Origin: Saprospiraceae bacterium
GTDB lineage: Bacteria > Bacteroidota > Bacteroidia > Chitinophagales > Saprospiraceae
Direction: 5' to 3'
DNA: 64,000 bases
Assembly: GCA_016714895.1 (NCBI GenBank)
Contig: JADKBV010000005.1
Span: 1-64,000 of the forward strand
This document shows positions 1-9,416 of this stretch, piece after piece; within the stretch, counting starts at the first letter, position 1; every line of letters begins with the position of its first letter. The notes beneath the pieces were generated by a model. It worked only from the letters and a program-made list of their open reading frames with translations, was not told the DNA's origin and did no database searches. The position numbers and the translations under genes are program-made.

Positions 1-1
1 A

Positions 2-3000
2 ACAAGTTCAGAAAATAACACCATTGCTGCGTTTACTAATATTCCAACAGGTACTACCTATACTTTCACTCCGACAGGTGCTCCGTCTTTCACATATAGT
101 TGGTCACCACCTACTTTTCTGAGTGCTACAAATATTGCCAACCCAATAGCAACAGCTGTAACATCCACAACATCATATACAGTAACAGTAACAGGAAATG
201 CCGGGTGTTCTGCTACAGCGACGACCACGGTAACCGTAGACCCGCTTACCTGTGCTCCGGCTACTTTTTCGGCGACACGTTGTGCCGGAAGCAATTTTAC
301 CGTGACAGCAAACATTTCGGGAGGTGGGGCACCATTTACTTATGTTTGGAGTGATGGCACAAATTCCTATCCAAACGCACCAACCATTACAGCAAACTTG
401 CCGGCAGGTACGTACAATTTTACTTGTCTGATAACAGATGCTTGTGGCGGCTCCTGCAATTCTGATGTAACCGTTGTGGTTAATGATTTACCAACGATTG
501 CTATCACACCAACCCCGGCCAATGCATTAATATGTGGTACAGGATCTGTGAGTATGACAGCATCAGGTGCTTCGACCTATGCATGGACACCTACTACCTT
601 TCTTACACCTTCGAATGGTTTATCCGCAACAGTAGTTTCAGCGGCAACAATAACCACTGCTTACACTGCGACAGGTACAGATGCCAATGGTTGTGCCAAT
701 ACTGCAATACAAACAGTGACCGTCGCACCGGCAGTTACCAGCCCGACAGCTTTAGCGGCTCCAAACCCGATTTGTGAAGGAAGTACTTTGAATTTATCTT
801 CTTCGGCAGTTACCTCGGGATATACGATGAATGGAAACAGTAGCGTTGCTTTTATTGATATAAGTACGACCGGTACTTCTGTCGGAACTATAGCTGATGA
901 CAGCGAACATAACATCACTATTCCTTCATTCAATTACAACGGTGTAGCATACACTTCTGCTCGCGTAGGTAATAATGGTGCATTGGTATTTGGTACTACT
1001 ACAGGTGATATCATATATACAAATTCAGCGCTGCCACAGGGAATAGCAGCTAGTGCCTCAGCATCATCAGGGCTAATCACAGGATCGGGAAATTCATTAG
1101 CTGCAATTTGTGCCAATTGGGATGATCTGACACCTGGAACAGGTGGTTCTATCAGAACTCAGACTATTGGGAATAAGTATATTGTTCAATGGACTAATGA
1201 AGATAATTTCGGAGCAACAGGATCCGGCACCATTACATTCCAGATACAATTAGATTTAATAAATGGTCAGATACACTTAGTTTATCCTGATATTACCTAT
1301 GGTGCTGCCGGATTTGATGGAGGTCAAAGTGCTACGGTTGGATTGAATTATAGTGCAGCTTCTGCAATACAATATTCATTCAATACTGTCAGCTTAGTAG
1401 ATGGACAAAGTATTACCTTTACACCAACCGCACTTATGTATGCCTGGACAGGTCCGAATAGTTTTACCTCTTCAGTTCAAAATCCGGCTATTTCAAGTAT
1501 CACATCAGCAGCCAGTGGTGTATATACAGTGACTGCCACATCTCCGGCAGGGTGTACGGCACAAGCAAGTACAAGTATTGTAACGGTAAATCCCAACTAC
1601 ACCATAACCGCCACCTCAGGCACTGGTGGTAATGTAACACCATCCGGCGTTACCACATTAAGTTGTGAAGGTACAGGCGATCAGACGTATACGATCACCC
1701 CTGACGCTTGTTACAGTATAGAAGATGTTTTGGTAAACGGTGTATCCGTTGGTGCAGTATCTACCTATACCTTTACCGATGTGACGAGTAATCAAACGAT
1801 AGCGGCAACATTTACCTTAAACGGTCCTTATACCCTGACCTATACAGCAGGATCAGGAGGATCCATCAGCGGTACAACACCACAAACCGTAACCTGTGGA
1901 ACAAACGGCTCAGCTGTGACAGCAGTAGCAGATGCGTGTTACTCCTTTGTAAACTGGAGTGATGGAAATACCAATGCCACGCGTACCGATATGAACGTGC
2001 AGGCAAATATCAGCGTGACGGCAAACTTTGTACTGAATACCTACACCATAACGGTAACCGCCGGAGCCAACGGTAGCATTACACCAACCACAGGCAGCGT
2101 CAATTGTGGAAGTAATGCCACCTATACTATTACCCCTGATATGGGCTATGTGATAGAGGATGTATTGGTTGATGGAAATTCAGTAGGGGTGGTTGCTTCA
2201 TATGCATTCACCAACGTAACTTCAAATCACACGATTAGTGCGACGTTTATTCTGGATTGCCCGACCCCTTCTATCAGCGATGTCAACCCGATACCTTTTA
2301 ACCGAGCAGGCGGACAATCTTTGACCATCAGCGGCACCAACTTCAGCACCACAGGCAATACGGTTACCATAGGAGGAAATGTTGTAATGGTTAATTCCGA
2401 ATCTGCAACATCCATCACCATCACCACACCACCAAATCTTTGCAATGGCAATATTACAGTGACGAACGCTTGTGGAAATGTTTCTAATAGTTTTGCGTAT
2501 ACGGTCCAGGATCCGTTTATTGCTGACGTCAACCCTTCGGTGTTTATGGAAGGTATATCGATCACAATCAATGGTAACAATTTCGGTTCTTCCGCCAATA
2601 GCGTAACCATCGGTGGTATAGCCATGACAACTTTGACCTTTCAGTCAAATACCCAAATCGTTGGAATCGTTCCGGCAGGCATTCCTTGTTCCGGCAATGT
2701 CATCGTAACGATCTGCGGACAAAGTTCGAATGGGGTAGCGTATACCGTTCCCGCTCCTTCGATCAGCGGTATCAATCCTACCACCCTCAGCCGTGCCGGC
2801 GGTCAATCATTGGTCATCAGTGGAAGTAACTTCAGTGGCACAGGCAATACAGTTACCATAGGAGGAAATCCAGTATTGGTCAATTCTGAATCGGCAACAT
2901 CCATCACGATCACCACACCACCAAACCTTTGCAGCGGTGATATTACGGTAACGAATACCTGTGGACAGATTTCCAATACGTATGCTTATACTGTAACCGA

Positions 3001-6000
3001 TCCATTTATTGCCGGTATCAACCCAACGGTATTAACAACAGGAAGTACGATTTCCATCACTGGAAGCAATTTTGCTTCAAGTGGCAATGTCGTGACCATT
3101 GGTGGTGTCAATATGACATCATTCATCAGTCAGGATCACACCGTAATTATTGGCACCGTTCCGTCAGGTGTACCTTGTTCCGGAAATGTTGTGGTAAACA
3201 TTTGTGGAGAAAATTCAAATGGGGTAGCGTATACCTTGCAATCACCGTCTGTACCATTGATTACTGCCACGGAAAGCACCTGTCAGTCAGGATGTACCGT
3301 AAGCGGTGGTTCATTTACGGCCACTACGGCCTGTGGAGCAGGAACAACACTGACGTATTATAGTGATAATTCCGGATCAAATCCTACAACCACAGCACCG
3401 ACGTACAATCAGACCACATCGATGACTATATATTATGCGTGTGTGGACGACGTGACCGGATGCAGAAGTGCGATACAAACCCTGACGACTGTACCTGGCA
3501 GCTGTACCACCCCTGCCATACCGATGGTAGATGTTACCGCGGCCACGTGCAGTAGTGCCGGGACAGCTACCATATCCAATTATGATATGAACAATACGTA
3601 CACCTTCGATCCGGTTGGCCCAACAGCGGGACTTGGTGGAGTTATCAACAATATAATGACTGGTACAAACTATACAGTAGTAGCTACCAACAACAGCGGT
3701 TGTTCATCAGCGGCATCATCTTCGTTTAGTGTAGATGCACAGTTGGCAATACCTTTTGCACCATTAGCAGGCAGTAACAGCCCTGTATGTTTAGGAGCAA
3801 CGCTTGCATTGACTTCATCAGCAAGCGGCACTATGCCATTCACATACAGCTGGGAAGGTCCGAATATGTTTGCTTCCACAGATCAAAACCCTGACATTGC
3901 AGGTTTTACTTCATTAGCTTCCGGTACTTATACAGTAACAGTCACTAATTTGTGCGGCAGCACTAATACGAGTGTGGTAGTTGTAGTCAAAGATGCACCA
4001 TCTGCTGTTATGGCAACCAATGATGGACCGGTTTGTCTGGGTACTACACTGAACTTAAATGTAACTTCAGGAGGTACGGCACCATTCACTTACGAATGGG
4101 AAGGCCCTAATATGTTTTCGTCAGTAAGTCAGACTCCGCAAGTTGAGTCGGTTCCTTTGGCCAATTCCGGTACATATACGGTTACGGTGACCAATAGTTG
4201 TGGTAGTTCAACTGCTTCCACAACGGCAGTTGTCGTAGGAGATCCTACTATTTCAAATATCATGCCGACTGTTTTTGGCAGAGCCGGTGGGCAGACAATT
4301 ACGATCAACGGCTCCAACTTTATAGGTGTTTATTTTGTAACTTTAAATGGAATTGTAGTAAGTCACACGGTCATCAGTCCAAACCAGATGGAGATTACGA
4401 CTCCGGCCAACCTTTGTACGGGTAACATGGTCATTACCGCAGGTTGCGGCATTTCTGTTGACTTTCCATATACCGTTACAGACCCGGTTATATTTGGCGT
4501 CAGCCCTGCTGCATTAGTGGAAGGAGGCACCATCACCATTTCAGGAACCAACTTTGCTTCAACAGGCAATACTGTGACCATAGGTGGTGTAACAATGTCA
4601 ACGTTCTCAAGCCAAAGTCATACCCAAATCGTGGGTACCATTCCGGCAGGAATACCTTGTTCCGGAAATGTGGTCGTGACGATTTGCGGACAAAGTTCCA
4701 ATGCAGAGGCTTACACAAGTCCAACCCCGGGTTTAACACCTGGTGTTTCGCCGGCGGTTTGTGCGGGAGTTACCACGGCAAACCTAACCTATTCTTTACC
4801 AACAGGAAATTCAACGCAATATAGCCTTGACTTTAATGTTTTGGCTGAAGCACAAGGATTTGTGGATGTAGCTTATACCACGTTGCCGCCATCACCAATT
4901 GTCATCACCGTTCCCGGAGGTGCAACACCTGATACCTATTTGGCAACCTTACGGGTGAGAAATGGACAGGGATGTGAAAGTAGCTTATATAATATAACAG
5001 TTACTGTAAATCCTTTACCAACGGTTACATTTACCGGAACTTTGGCTACATTATGTGTATCTTCCACGATGTATGAACTGACAGGAGGGATGCCGGCAGG
5101 AGGAGTATACAGCGGGCCGGGAGTGACAGGTACAAACTTTGATGCCAGCGTCGCCGGAGCGAATACACATACATTACAATATACCTTCACAGACATGAAC
5201 GGATGTAGTAATTCTGTTACCAATTCGATCATCGTTCTTGCCCTTCCTTCGGCACCAACGGGTGATGCGGTTCAGGAATTTTGCCATAATGATCCACGCA
5301 GAGTTGAAAATCTCACAGCAACAGGAAGTAATATTTTATGGTATGCCAACGAAACAGGCGGAAGTCCTTTAGGAAGTTCAACAGGTTTGGTAAATGGTCA
5401 GGATTATTTTGCCAGTCAGACAGTCAATGGATGTGAAAGTTCCGACAGATTTGAAGTGACAGTGGTGATATATGCCCGTCCAACTATAGATATAGATGTA
5501 ACCCAACCGCATGTATGTTTGGATGCTACTTTTGTAGAAATGAATTTTACGGTTGAGAACGGTGCCGACACCTATTCCATGGATTTTGACCCGATAGCAG
5601 AAGCTGCCGGATTTGTTGACATCGTCAATGCGCCGTTGGGTACCAGTCCATTACAAGTGGTTATTCCAGTGGATGCACCTGCTGCTCTGGTGCCATATGG
5701 TTGTACAGTTATGGTAAGTAATTCCGTTACAGGTTGCAACAATACCACGGATCCGTCTTACTTCTATTTCTATATTGATCCTGATCAGACGGCAGGAACA
5801 ATTATCATCGGACCCAATACCTTGTGTATCGGTGACATGGCAACTTATTATTCGAATGCAGAATTTCCGGTCGGTCAGGGTCTTTTTTCGACAAGTAATC
5901 CGACGATTGCCACCATCAATCCTACCACAGGAGAGCTGACGACACTTTCTGATGGAATGGTTTCTGTCATCTACACCATGTCAGCAGGTTGCGGACCGGT

Positions 6001-8074
6001 TTCTACTGTAAGTAAAAACATTACCGTAAGAGCGAACAATACCGCAAGTGTTGCTTCCGATCAACCAACGGTTTGTGCCAATTCCTTAATGCCATCCATT
6101 ACCCATGTTACCACCGGAGCAACAGGAAGAAGCAATATTATGACAGGATTACCTGCCGGAGTTACTTCTTCATGGTCGGCAAATGTATTGACCATCAGTG
6201 GAACTCCTACTGTATCTGGTACATTCAATTATCAGATATTATTGACAGGAGGATGTGGTACAGCTTATGCCACCGGTACGATTACAGTAAATCCGGAAAA
6301 TACAGCAAGCCCGGCATCTTCAACACCAACCTTGTGTACCAATTTAGTATTGACACCTGTTACCCATACTACTACCGGGGCAACCGGTATATCAAATGAC
6401 GGTATGTCAGGAGCCAATGGATTACCTGCAGGAGTATCTGCTTCATGGGCAGGAGACGTCATCACCATAAGCGGGACACCAACGGTAGATGGTACATTCA
6501 ACTACATAATACCGCTTACAGGAGGTTGCGGCAACGTAAATGCCACGGGTACGATTACGGTGATACTTGCCAATGCAGCAGGCCCGGCATCTTCCACACC
6601 AACTCTTTGTATCAGCACATCACTGACGGAGATAACCCATACCACAACAGGAGCAACAGGCATTGGTGTCGCAACGGGTTTGCCGATGGGAGTATCCGCA
6701 TCATGGACGGCTAATGTTATCACGATAAGTGGTACACCTACAGAAAGCGGCGTGTTCAATTACAGCATTCCGCTCACGGGTGGTTGCGGTACTGCAAATG
6801 CAACAGGTATGATTACGGTGAATCCTGATAATACGGTAGGTATTGGTTCTTCGACACCGACTTTATGTATCAGTACTCCACTTACGGCCATTACTCATAC
6901 GACAACAGGAGCAACAGGTGTAGGTGTCGCATCAGGATTACCTATGGGTATAAATGTATTCTGGTCAGGAGATGTTATTACCATCAGTGGAACGCCTACA
7001 GAAAGCGGCGTGTTCAGTTACAGCATTCCACTTACAGGGGGTTGTGGTAGTGTGAATGCGACAGGTATGATCACCGTTACACCAAACAATACGGTAAGTG
7101 TGGCATCATCCACACCTGCTTTGTGTATCAACACGGCGTTGACTGTCATCACCCACACTACTACAGGAGCAACAGGTATTTCAAATGACGGCGTTACAGG
7201 CGCCAACGGATTGCCTGCAGGTGTGTCTGCTACATGGACGGCCAATACGATTACGATCAGTGGTACACCATCGGTTAGCGGCACGTTTAATTACAGCATC
7301 CCGCTTACGGGTGGTTGCGGTAATGTATCTGCTTCCGGAACGATTACGGTCAGAACTTTGCCGACAGCCACCATAAGTGGAACGGTGCAGGTTTTACAAT
7401 TTGCGCCAACAGCACCGGTTATAACCTTTACAGGATCCGGAGGCACAGGACCTTACACCTTTTATTACAGCAAGCAGGAAAATGGTGATCCGGCGACATT
7501 CCAATGGACATCGCCATCTGGTAATCCGGTTACCGTGGCCCAGTCAAATGCTGTTCCCGGCGTATTTACCTACACCTTGTTGAGGGTAGCGGATGTTCAT
7601 GGATGTGAATACCAGTTGCCTGCAGTACAACCCACAGCTGTTGTGACCGTATTAATGAGTAGTGATATGGCGCCTGGTATGCCGAGACCAATTAATGGAG
7701 CCTTTGTACATGGAGAAGTCAAAGAAGGTGTATTACAATTTACCAATGCAGGCCCTGGTCCGACCGTCGGGCAGTTGACCATCAGGGTTTCGAATCTTTT
7801 GAACTTTGCCGTTGTCATACCTACCGTATCAGGAACCTATGGAGGAATAAATTGTCAGAACTCTTTATTTACCGTTGTCCCGGGAGCGTTTTTTACTACA
7901 GTGACTACCAATGCAAGCATTCCGGCAGGTGGAAATCTAAGATTAGGTTTTATTACGACAGCAACGGGATTTGGCGGAGCTAACGGAACCTTAACGGCCA
8001 CTATCATAAATGGCACGGGAAGGGATTACAACAATGGCAACAATAAATCTGTCAGGACTTTTGTCATAAATTAA
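2..8074 (+). CDS. Giant secreted multi-repeat protein, 5' truncated by window edge
   Basis: The frame is open from base 2, so the gene begins upstream; 2690 residues are visible and there is no frameshift. Domains in order: PKD/Ig-like segments rich in Thr and Ser; three divergent InlB B-like repeats (nt 1598-2254); IPT/TIG repeats (2261-3240 and 4240-4725) around more Ig-like segments; five tandem repeats of about 88 residues (6035-7350); and a C-terminal region (7366-8074) shared with two downstream giants and ending in RTFVIN. No membrane anchor and no classical T9SS PNP-type sorting motif is visible. The build is that of a surface adhesin or matrix protein of Bacteroidota; role in adhesion is inferred from family architecture only. 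Its own hairpin follows the stop, so it seems to be the end of a transcription unit. Confidence 0.9.
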   Translation, partial: TSSENNTIAAFTNIPTGTTYTFTPTGAPSFTYSWSPPTFLSATNIANPIATAVTSTTSYTVTVTGNAGCSATATTTVTVDPLTCAPATFSATRCAGSNFTVTANISGGGAPFTYVWSDGTNSYPNAPTITANLPAGTYNFTCLITDACGGSCNSDVTVVVNDLPTIAITPTPANALICGTGSVSMTASGASTYAWTPTTFLTPSNGLSATVVSAATITTAYTATGTDANGCANTAIQTVTVAPAVTSPTALAAPNPICEGSTLNLSSSAVTSGYTMNGNSSVAFIDISTTGTSVGTIADDSEHNITIPSFNYNGVAYTSARVGNNGALVFGTTTGDIIYTNSALPQGIAASASASSGLITGSGNSLAAICANWDDLTPGTGGSIRTQTIGNKYIVQWTNEDNFGATGSGTITFQIQLDLINGQIHLVYPDITYGAAGFDGGQSATVGLNYSAASAIQYSFNTVSLVDGQSITFTPTALMYAWTGPNSFTSSVQNPAISSITSAASGVYTVTATSPAGCTAQASTSIVTVNPNYTITATSGTGGNVTPSGVTTLSCEGTGDQTYTITPDACYSIEDVLVNGVSVGAVSTYTFTDVTSNQTIAATFTLNGPYTLTYTAGSGGSISGTTPQTVTCGTNGSAVTAVADACYSFVNWSDGNTNATRTDMNVQANISVTANFVLNTYTITVTAGANGSITPTTGSVNCGSNATYTITPDMGYVIEDVLVDGNSVGVVASYAFTNVTSNHTISATFILDCPTPSISDVNPIPFNRAGGQSLTISGTNFSTTGNTVTIGGNVVMVNSESATSITITTPPNLCNGNITVTNACGNVSNSFAYTVQDPFIADVNPSVFMEGISITINGNNFGSSANSVTIGGIAMTTLTFQSNTQIVGIVPAGIPCSGNVIVTICGQSSNGVAYTVPAPSISGINPTTLSRAGGQSLVISGSNFSGTGNTVTIGGNPVLVNSESATSITITTPPNLCSGDITVTNTCGQISNTYAYTVTDPFIAGINPTVLTTGSTISITGSNFASSGNVVTIGGVNMTSFISQDHTVIIGTVPSGVPCSGNVVVNICGENSNGVAYTLQSPSVPLITATESTCQSGCTVSGGSFTATTACGAGTTLTYYSDNSGSNPTTTAPTYNQTTSMTIYYACVDDVTGCRSAIQTLTTVPGSCTTPAIPMVDVTAATCSSAGTATISNYDMNNTYTFDPVGPTAGLGGVINNIMTGTNYTVVATNNSGCSSAASSSFSVDAQLAIPFAPLAGSNSPVCLGATLALTSSASGTMPFTYSWEGPNMFASTDQNPDIAGFTSLASGTYTVTVTNLCGSTNTSVVVVVKDAPSAVMATNDGPVCLGTTLNLNVTSGGTAPFTYEWEGPNMFSSVSQTPQVESVPLANSGTYTVTVTNSCGSSTASTTAVVVGDPTISNIMPTVFGRAGGQTITINGSNFIGVYFVTLNGIVVSHTVISPNQMEITTPANLCTGNMVITAGCGISVDFPYTVTDPVIFGVSPAALVEGGTITISGTNFASTGNTVTIGGVTMSTFSSQSHTQIVGTIPAGIPCSGNVVVTICGQSSNAEAYTSPTPGLTPGVSPAVCAGVTTANLTYSLPTGNSTQYSLDFNVLAEAQGFVDVAYTTLPPSPIVITVPGGATPDTYLATLRVRNGQGCESSLYNITVTVNPLPTVTFTGTLATLCVSSTMYELTGGMPAGGVYSGPGVTGTNFDASVAGANTHTLQYTFTDMNGCSNSVTNSIIVLALPSAPTGDAVQEFCHNDPRRVENLTATGSNILWYANETGGSPLGSSTGLVNGQDYFASQTVNGCESSDRFEVTVVIYARPTIDIDVTQPHVCLDATFVEMNFTVENGADTYSMDFDPIAEAAGFVDIVNAPLGTSPLQVVIPVDAPAALVPYGCTVMVSNSVTGCNNTTDPSYFYFYIDPDQTAGTIIIGPNTLCIGDMATYYSNAEFPVGQGLFSTSNPTIATINPTTGELTTLSDGMVSVIYTMSAGCGPVSTVSKNITVRANNTASVASDQPTVCANSLMPSITHVTTGATGRSNIMTGLPAGVTSSWSANVLTISGTPTVSGTFNYQILLTGGCGTAYATGTITVNPENTASPASSTPTLCTNLVLTPVTHTTTGATGISNDGMSGANGLPAGVSASWAGDVITISGTPTVDGTFNYIIPLTGGCGNVNATGTITVILANAAGPASSTPTLCISTSLTEITHTTTGATGIGVATGLPMGVSASWTANVITISGTPTESGVFNYSIPLTGGCGTANATGMITVNPDNTVGIGSSTPTLCISTPLTAITHTTTGATGVGVASGLPMGINVFWSGDVITISGTPTESGVFSYSIPLTGGCGSVNATGMITVTPNNTVSVASSTPALCINTALTVITHTTTGATGISNDGVTGANGLPAGVSATWTANTITISGTPSVSGTFNYSIPLTGGCGNVSASGTITVRTLPTATISGTVQVLQFAPTAPVITFTGSGGTGPYTFYYSKQENGDPATFQWTSPSGNPVTVAQSNAVPGVFTYTLLRVADVHGCEYQLPAVQPTAVVTVLMSSDMAPGMPRPINGAFVHGEVKEGVLQFTNAGPGPTVGQLTIRVSNLLNFAVVIPTVSGTYGGINCQNSLFTVVPGAFFTTVTTNASIPAGGNLRLGFITTATGFGGANGTLTATIINGTGRDYNNGNNKSVRTFVIN
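1598..2254 (+). repeat. Three divergent InlB B-like repeats inside the giant CDS
   Basis: Three copies of about 72 residues start with Y-T-(I/L)-T and carry a central 'TITPD'-type or 'AVADACYSF' segment, ending in 'ATF' or 'ANF'. Copies 1 and 3 are closest (both have IEDVLV then a T-S-N-x-T-I motif); copy 2 is divergent and has the 'NWSDG' form typical of Flg_new/InlB B repeats. Family assignment is by eye. Confidence 0.7.
2261..4725 (+). repeat. IPT/TIG domain A-B pairs, three sets
   Basis: Each set is an A-type domain (marker RAGGQ then I-x-G-x-N-F, ending 'LC.G...V...CG') followed by a B-type domain (marker NP or SP, then 'ITI.G.NFxS', ending 'PCSGNVVVTICG'). Sets lie near 2261-2750, 2755-3240 and 4240-4725. 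About 1 kb of unrelated Ig/PKD-like sequence separates sets 2 and 3. IPT/TIG is an Ig-fold common in bacterial surface proteins. Confidence 0.75.
6035..7350 (+). repeat. Five tandem ~88-residue Ig-like repeats
   Basis: Five consecutive copies share the order 'PTLC', 'THTTTGATG', 'GLP.GV...W', 'ITISGTP', 'G.FNY.IPLTGGCG' and 'GTITV'. Some copies have a short insertion 'SNDG..GAN' before GLP. The GLP..V and SGTP..(S/D)G.(F/Y) pattern resembles putative Ig domains of the He_PIG type. The copies are close enough in DNA to have arisen by recent tandem duplication. Confidence 0.8.
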
Positions 8075-8078
8075 AAAC

Positions 8079-8127
8079 AATTGGGTATAAAAGGCCAACA
8101 GTTAGTGTTGCACTTTTATACCCAATT
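8079..8127 (+). terminator. Strong hairpin after the first giant gene
   Basis: A 15-bp perfect inverted repeat, AATTGGGTATAAAAG with its complement at 8113-8127, encloses a loop that has its own short stem (CAACA/TGTTG). It begins four bases after the stop codon. There is no long T-tract, so it may act as a transcript end or 3' stabiliser and not as a classical intrinsic terminator. Confidence 0.7.
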
Positions 8128-8906
8128 AAACATCTGTGATCAGACCTTTATTAAATAGTTCATAGTTGTTTTTTATCAGGACGATAATGTAAAAAAATGT
8201 CTTAAGTTGGTTTTAAACCTACTTGATTAAAACATAAAGGGTATTTTGTGTTTTAAATTGAATTTTTAACGTTTTTCGGGTGTCTTAAAAAGATTCAAAA
8301 CAAATATTCCATCAAACAAACAAAAAAAGTCAAAACCAATCATTTTTTCAACCAAATTCGATTTTTATAGACCACTTGTCCCTTAAATAGGACCAGTTAT
8401 AAATTTTTTTTAAAAAAAACAGGCTTTTATTTTTGTCAAATAAAAATAATGAGTAGTTTTGTGCTTTAAGATATCGATTTGAAAGATGTTACAAAGTTAG
8501 TGATGTTTTTCTGTAAATATCTTAAAACGGATACTAACATTTCAGAATGATAACCTCAGAGAACCGAAATATTTCTTTAAGAAGTAATATTGCATATTAT
8601 TTCTTTACTGAAACTTTGAGCTTTCAAAAGCCAAAAGTTTTCTCTTATGATTTTTTACTTCTGAAATTTTTGCCAAACTTATTTTTTTACCGTAGTCCTT
8701 TAAGATTTAATATTCTTTTTTTTAGTTCGTACCCAATAGAGCTGAAGAATATTGTTTTTTCTTTTTTAAGGATGAAAAGAATGATTTATTCTCTATTCGT
8801 GAAAGAAAACCAATCCTGAATATTTTTTTTAAAATAAGAGATTGTATGATTTTGAAAATTTAAAAGTTTAGCTGCTTTATAATAAAAAAACTAAATAGTA
8901 TATGAA
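8128..8906. other. AT-rich intergenic region
   Basis: This very AT-rich stretch of about 780 bases separates two giant genes. A promoter-like pair lies at 8433-8461. A 90-codon frame at 8547-8819 has a Phe/Leu/Tyr/Ser composition dictated by AT content and no recognisable feature, so it is not called as a gene. If the promoter is used, the leader of the next gene would be more than 440 bases long. Confidence 0.6.
8433..8461 (+). promoter_or_regulatory. Bacteroidota-type promoter candidate upstream of the beta-helix giant
   Basis: TTG at 8433-8435, an 18-base spacer, then TAGTTTTG at 8454-8461 matches the TTG / TAnnTTTG form of the Bacteroidota primary sigma factor. It is far (about 450-540 bases) from the next start codon, so a closer start site is possible. 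Confidence 0.45.
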
Positions 8907-8999
8907 ATGAAAAACAACCAAAAAAATACACAACGTACGAATCAATTCCCTAAGATTGATTTTTTTAGAAAAAATTGTAGAATTAGTAAATTTATATGT

Positions 9000-9416
9000 A
9001 TGAAAAATAGAATGAACAACCAACCAGGTTTTATTACAGGTATCGTCCTTTTTATGATGACATTCTCATTGAATGTATTTGGTCAGACTCCTGCATACGA
9101 CCCGGCACCTGTTTTAGGAATTGTGTATGTTTGTGAAGGCGGAGAAGTGACGTTGACAGTCAATGGCACCACACCGGGAGAACAGTATTCTATGAATGCT
9201 AATCCACCATCCGGAACACAAACCCTTACAGCGACCGGCACATCGCTGACTTTTGCACCGGTTTTATATTCAACTTCCGGAGCATACAGTATCAGTCTGA
9301 TCAGGGGTGTCTCCTTTGATGTTTTTCCTAACCAGACGATACAGGTACTTGTCGACCCAACGGTTGCTGTTTTAACCTTAGTGATCCTGAAGGAAATGTT
9401 GAGGCGGGAACAATGA
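9000..9416 (+). CDS. Beta-helix giant, fragment 1: signal peptide and first Ig-like domain
   Basis: This frame carries the signal peptide and one PKD/Ig-like domain ('CEGGEVTLTVNG' to about 9340). It runs out of frame near 9370: the next frame reads FNLSDPEGN directly after DPTVA. Adding one T to the TTTT run there gives a continuous DPTVAVFNLSDPEGN. Confidence 0.7.
   Translation: MKNRMNNQPGFITGIVLFMMTFSLNVFGQTPAYDPAPVLGIVYVCEGGEVTLTVNGTTPGEQYSMNANPPSGTQTLTATGTSLTFAPVLYSTSGAYSISLIRGVSFDVFPNQTIQVLVDPTVAVLTLVILKEMLRREQ

Noticed and set aside
8547..8819. 90-codon open frame in the AT-rich gap
   Set aside because: Its composition is that of random AT-rich DNA, it has no domain, signal peptide or neighbour logic, and the gap looks like a leader or promoter region.
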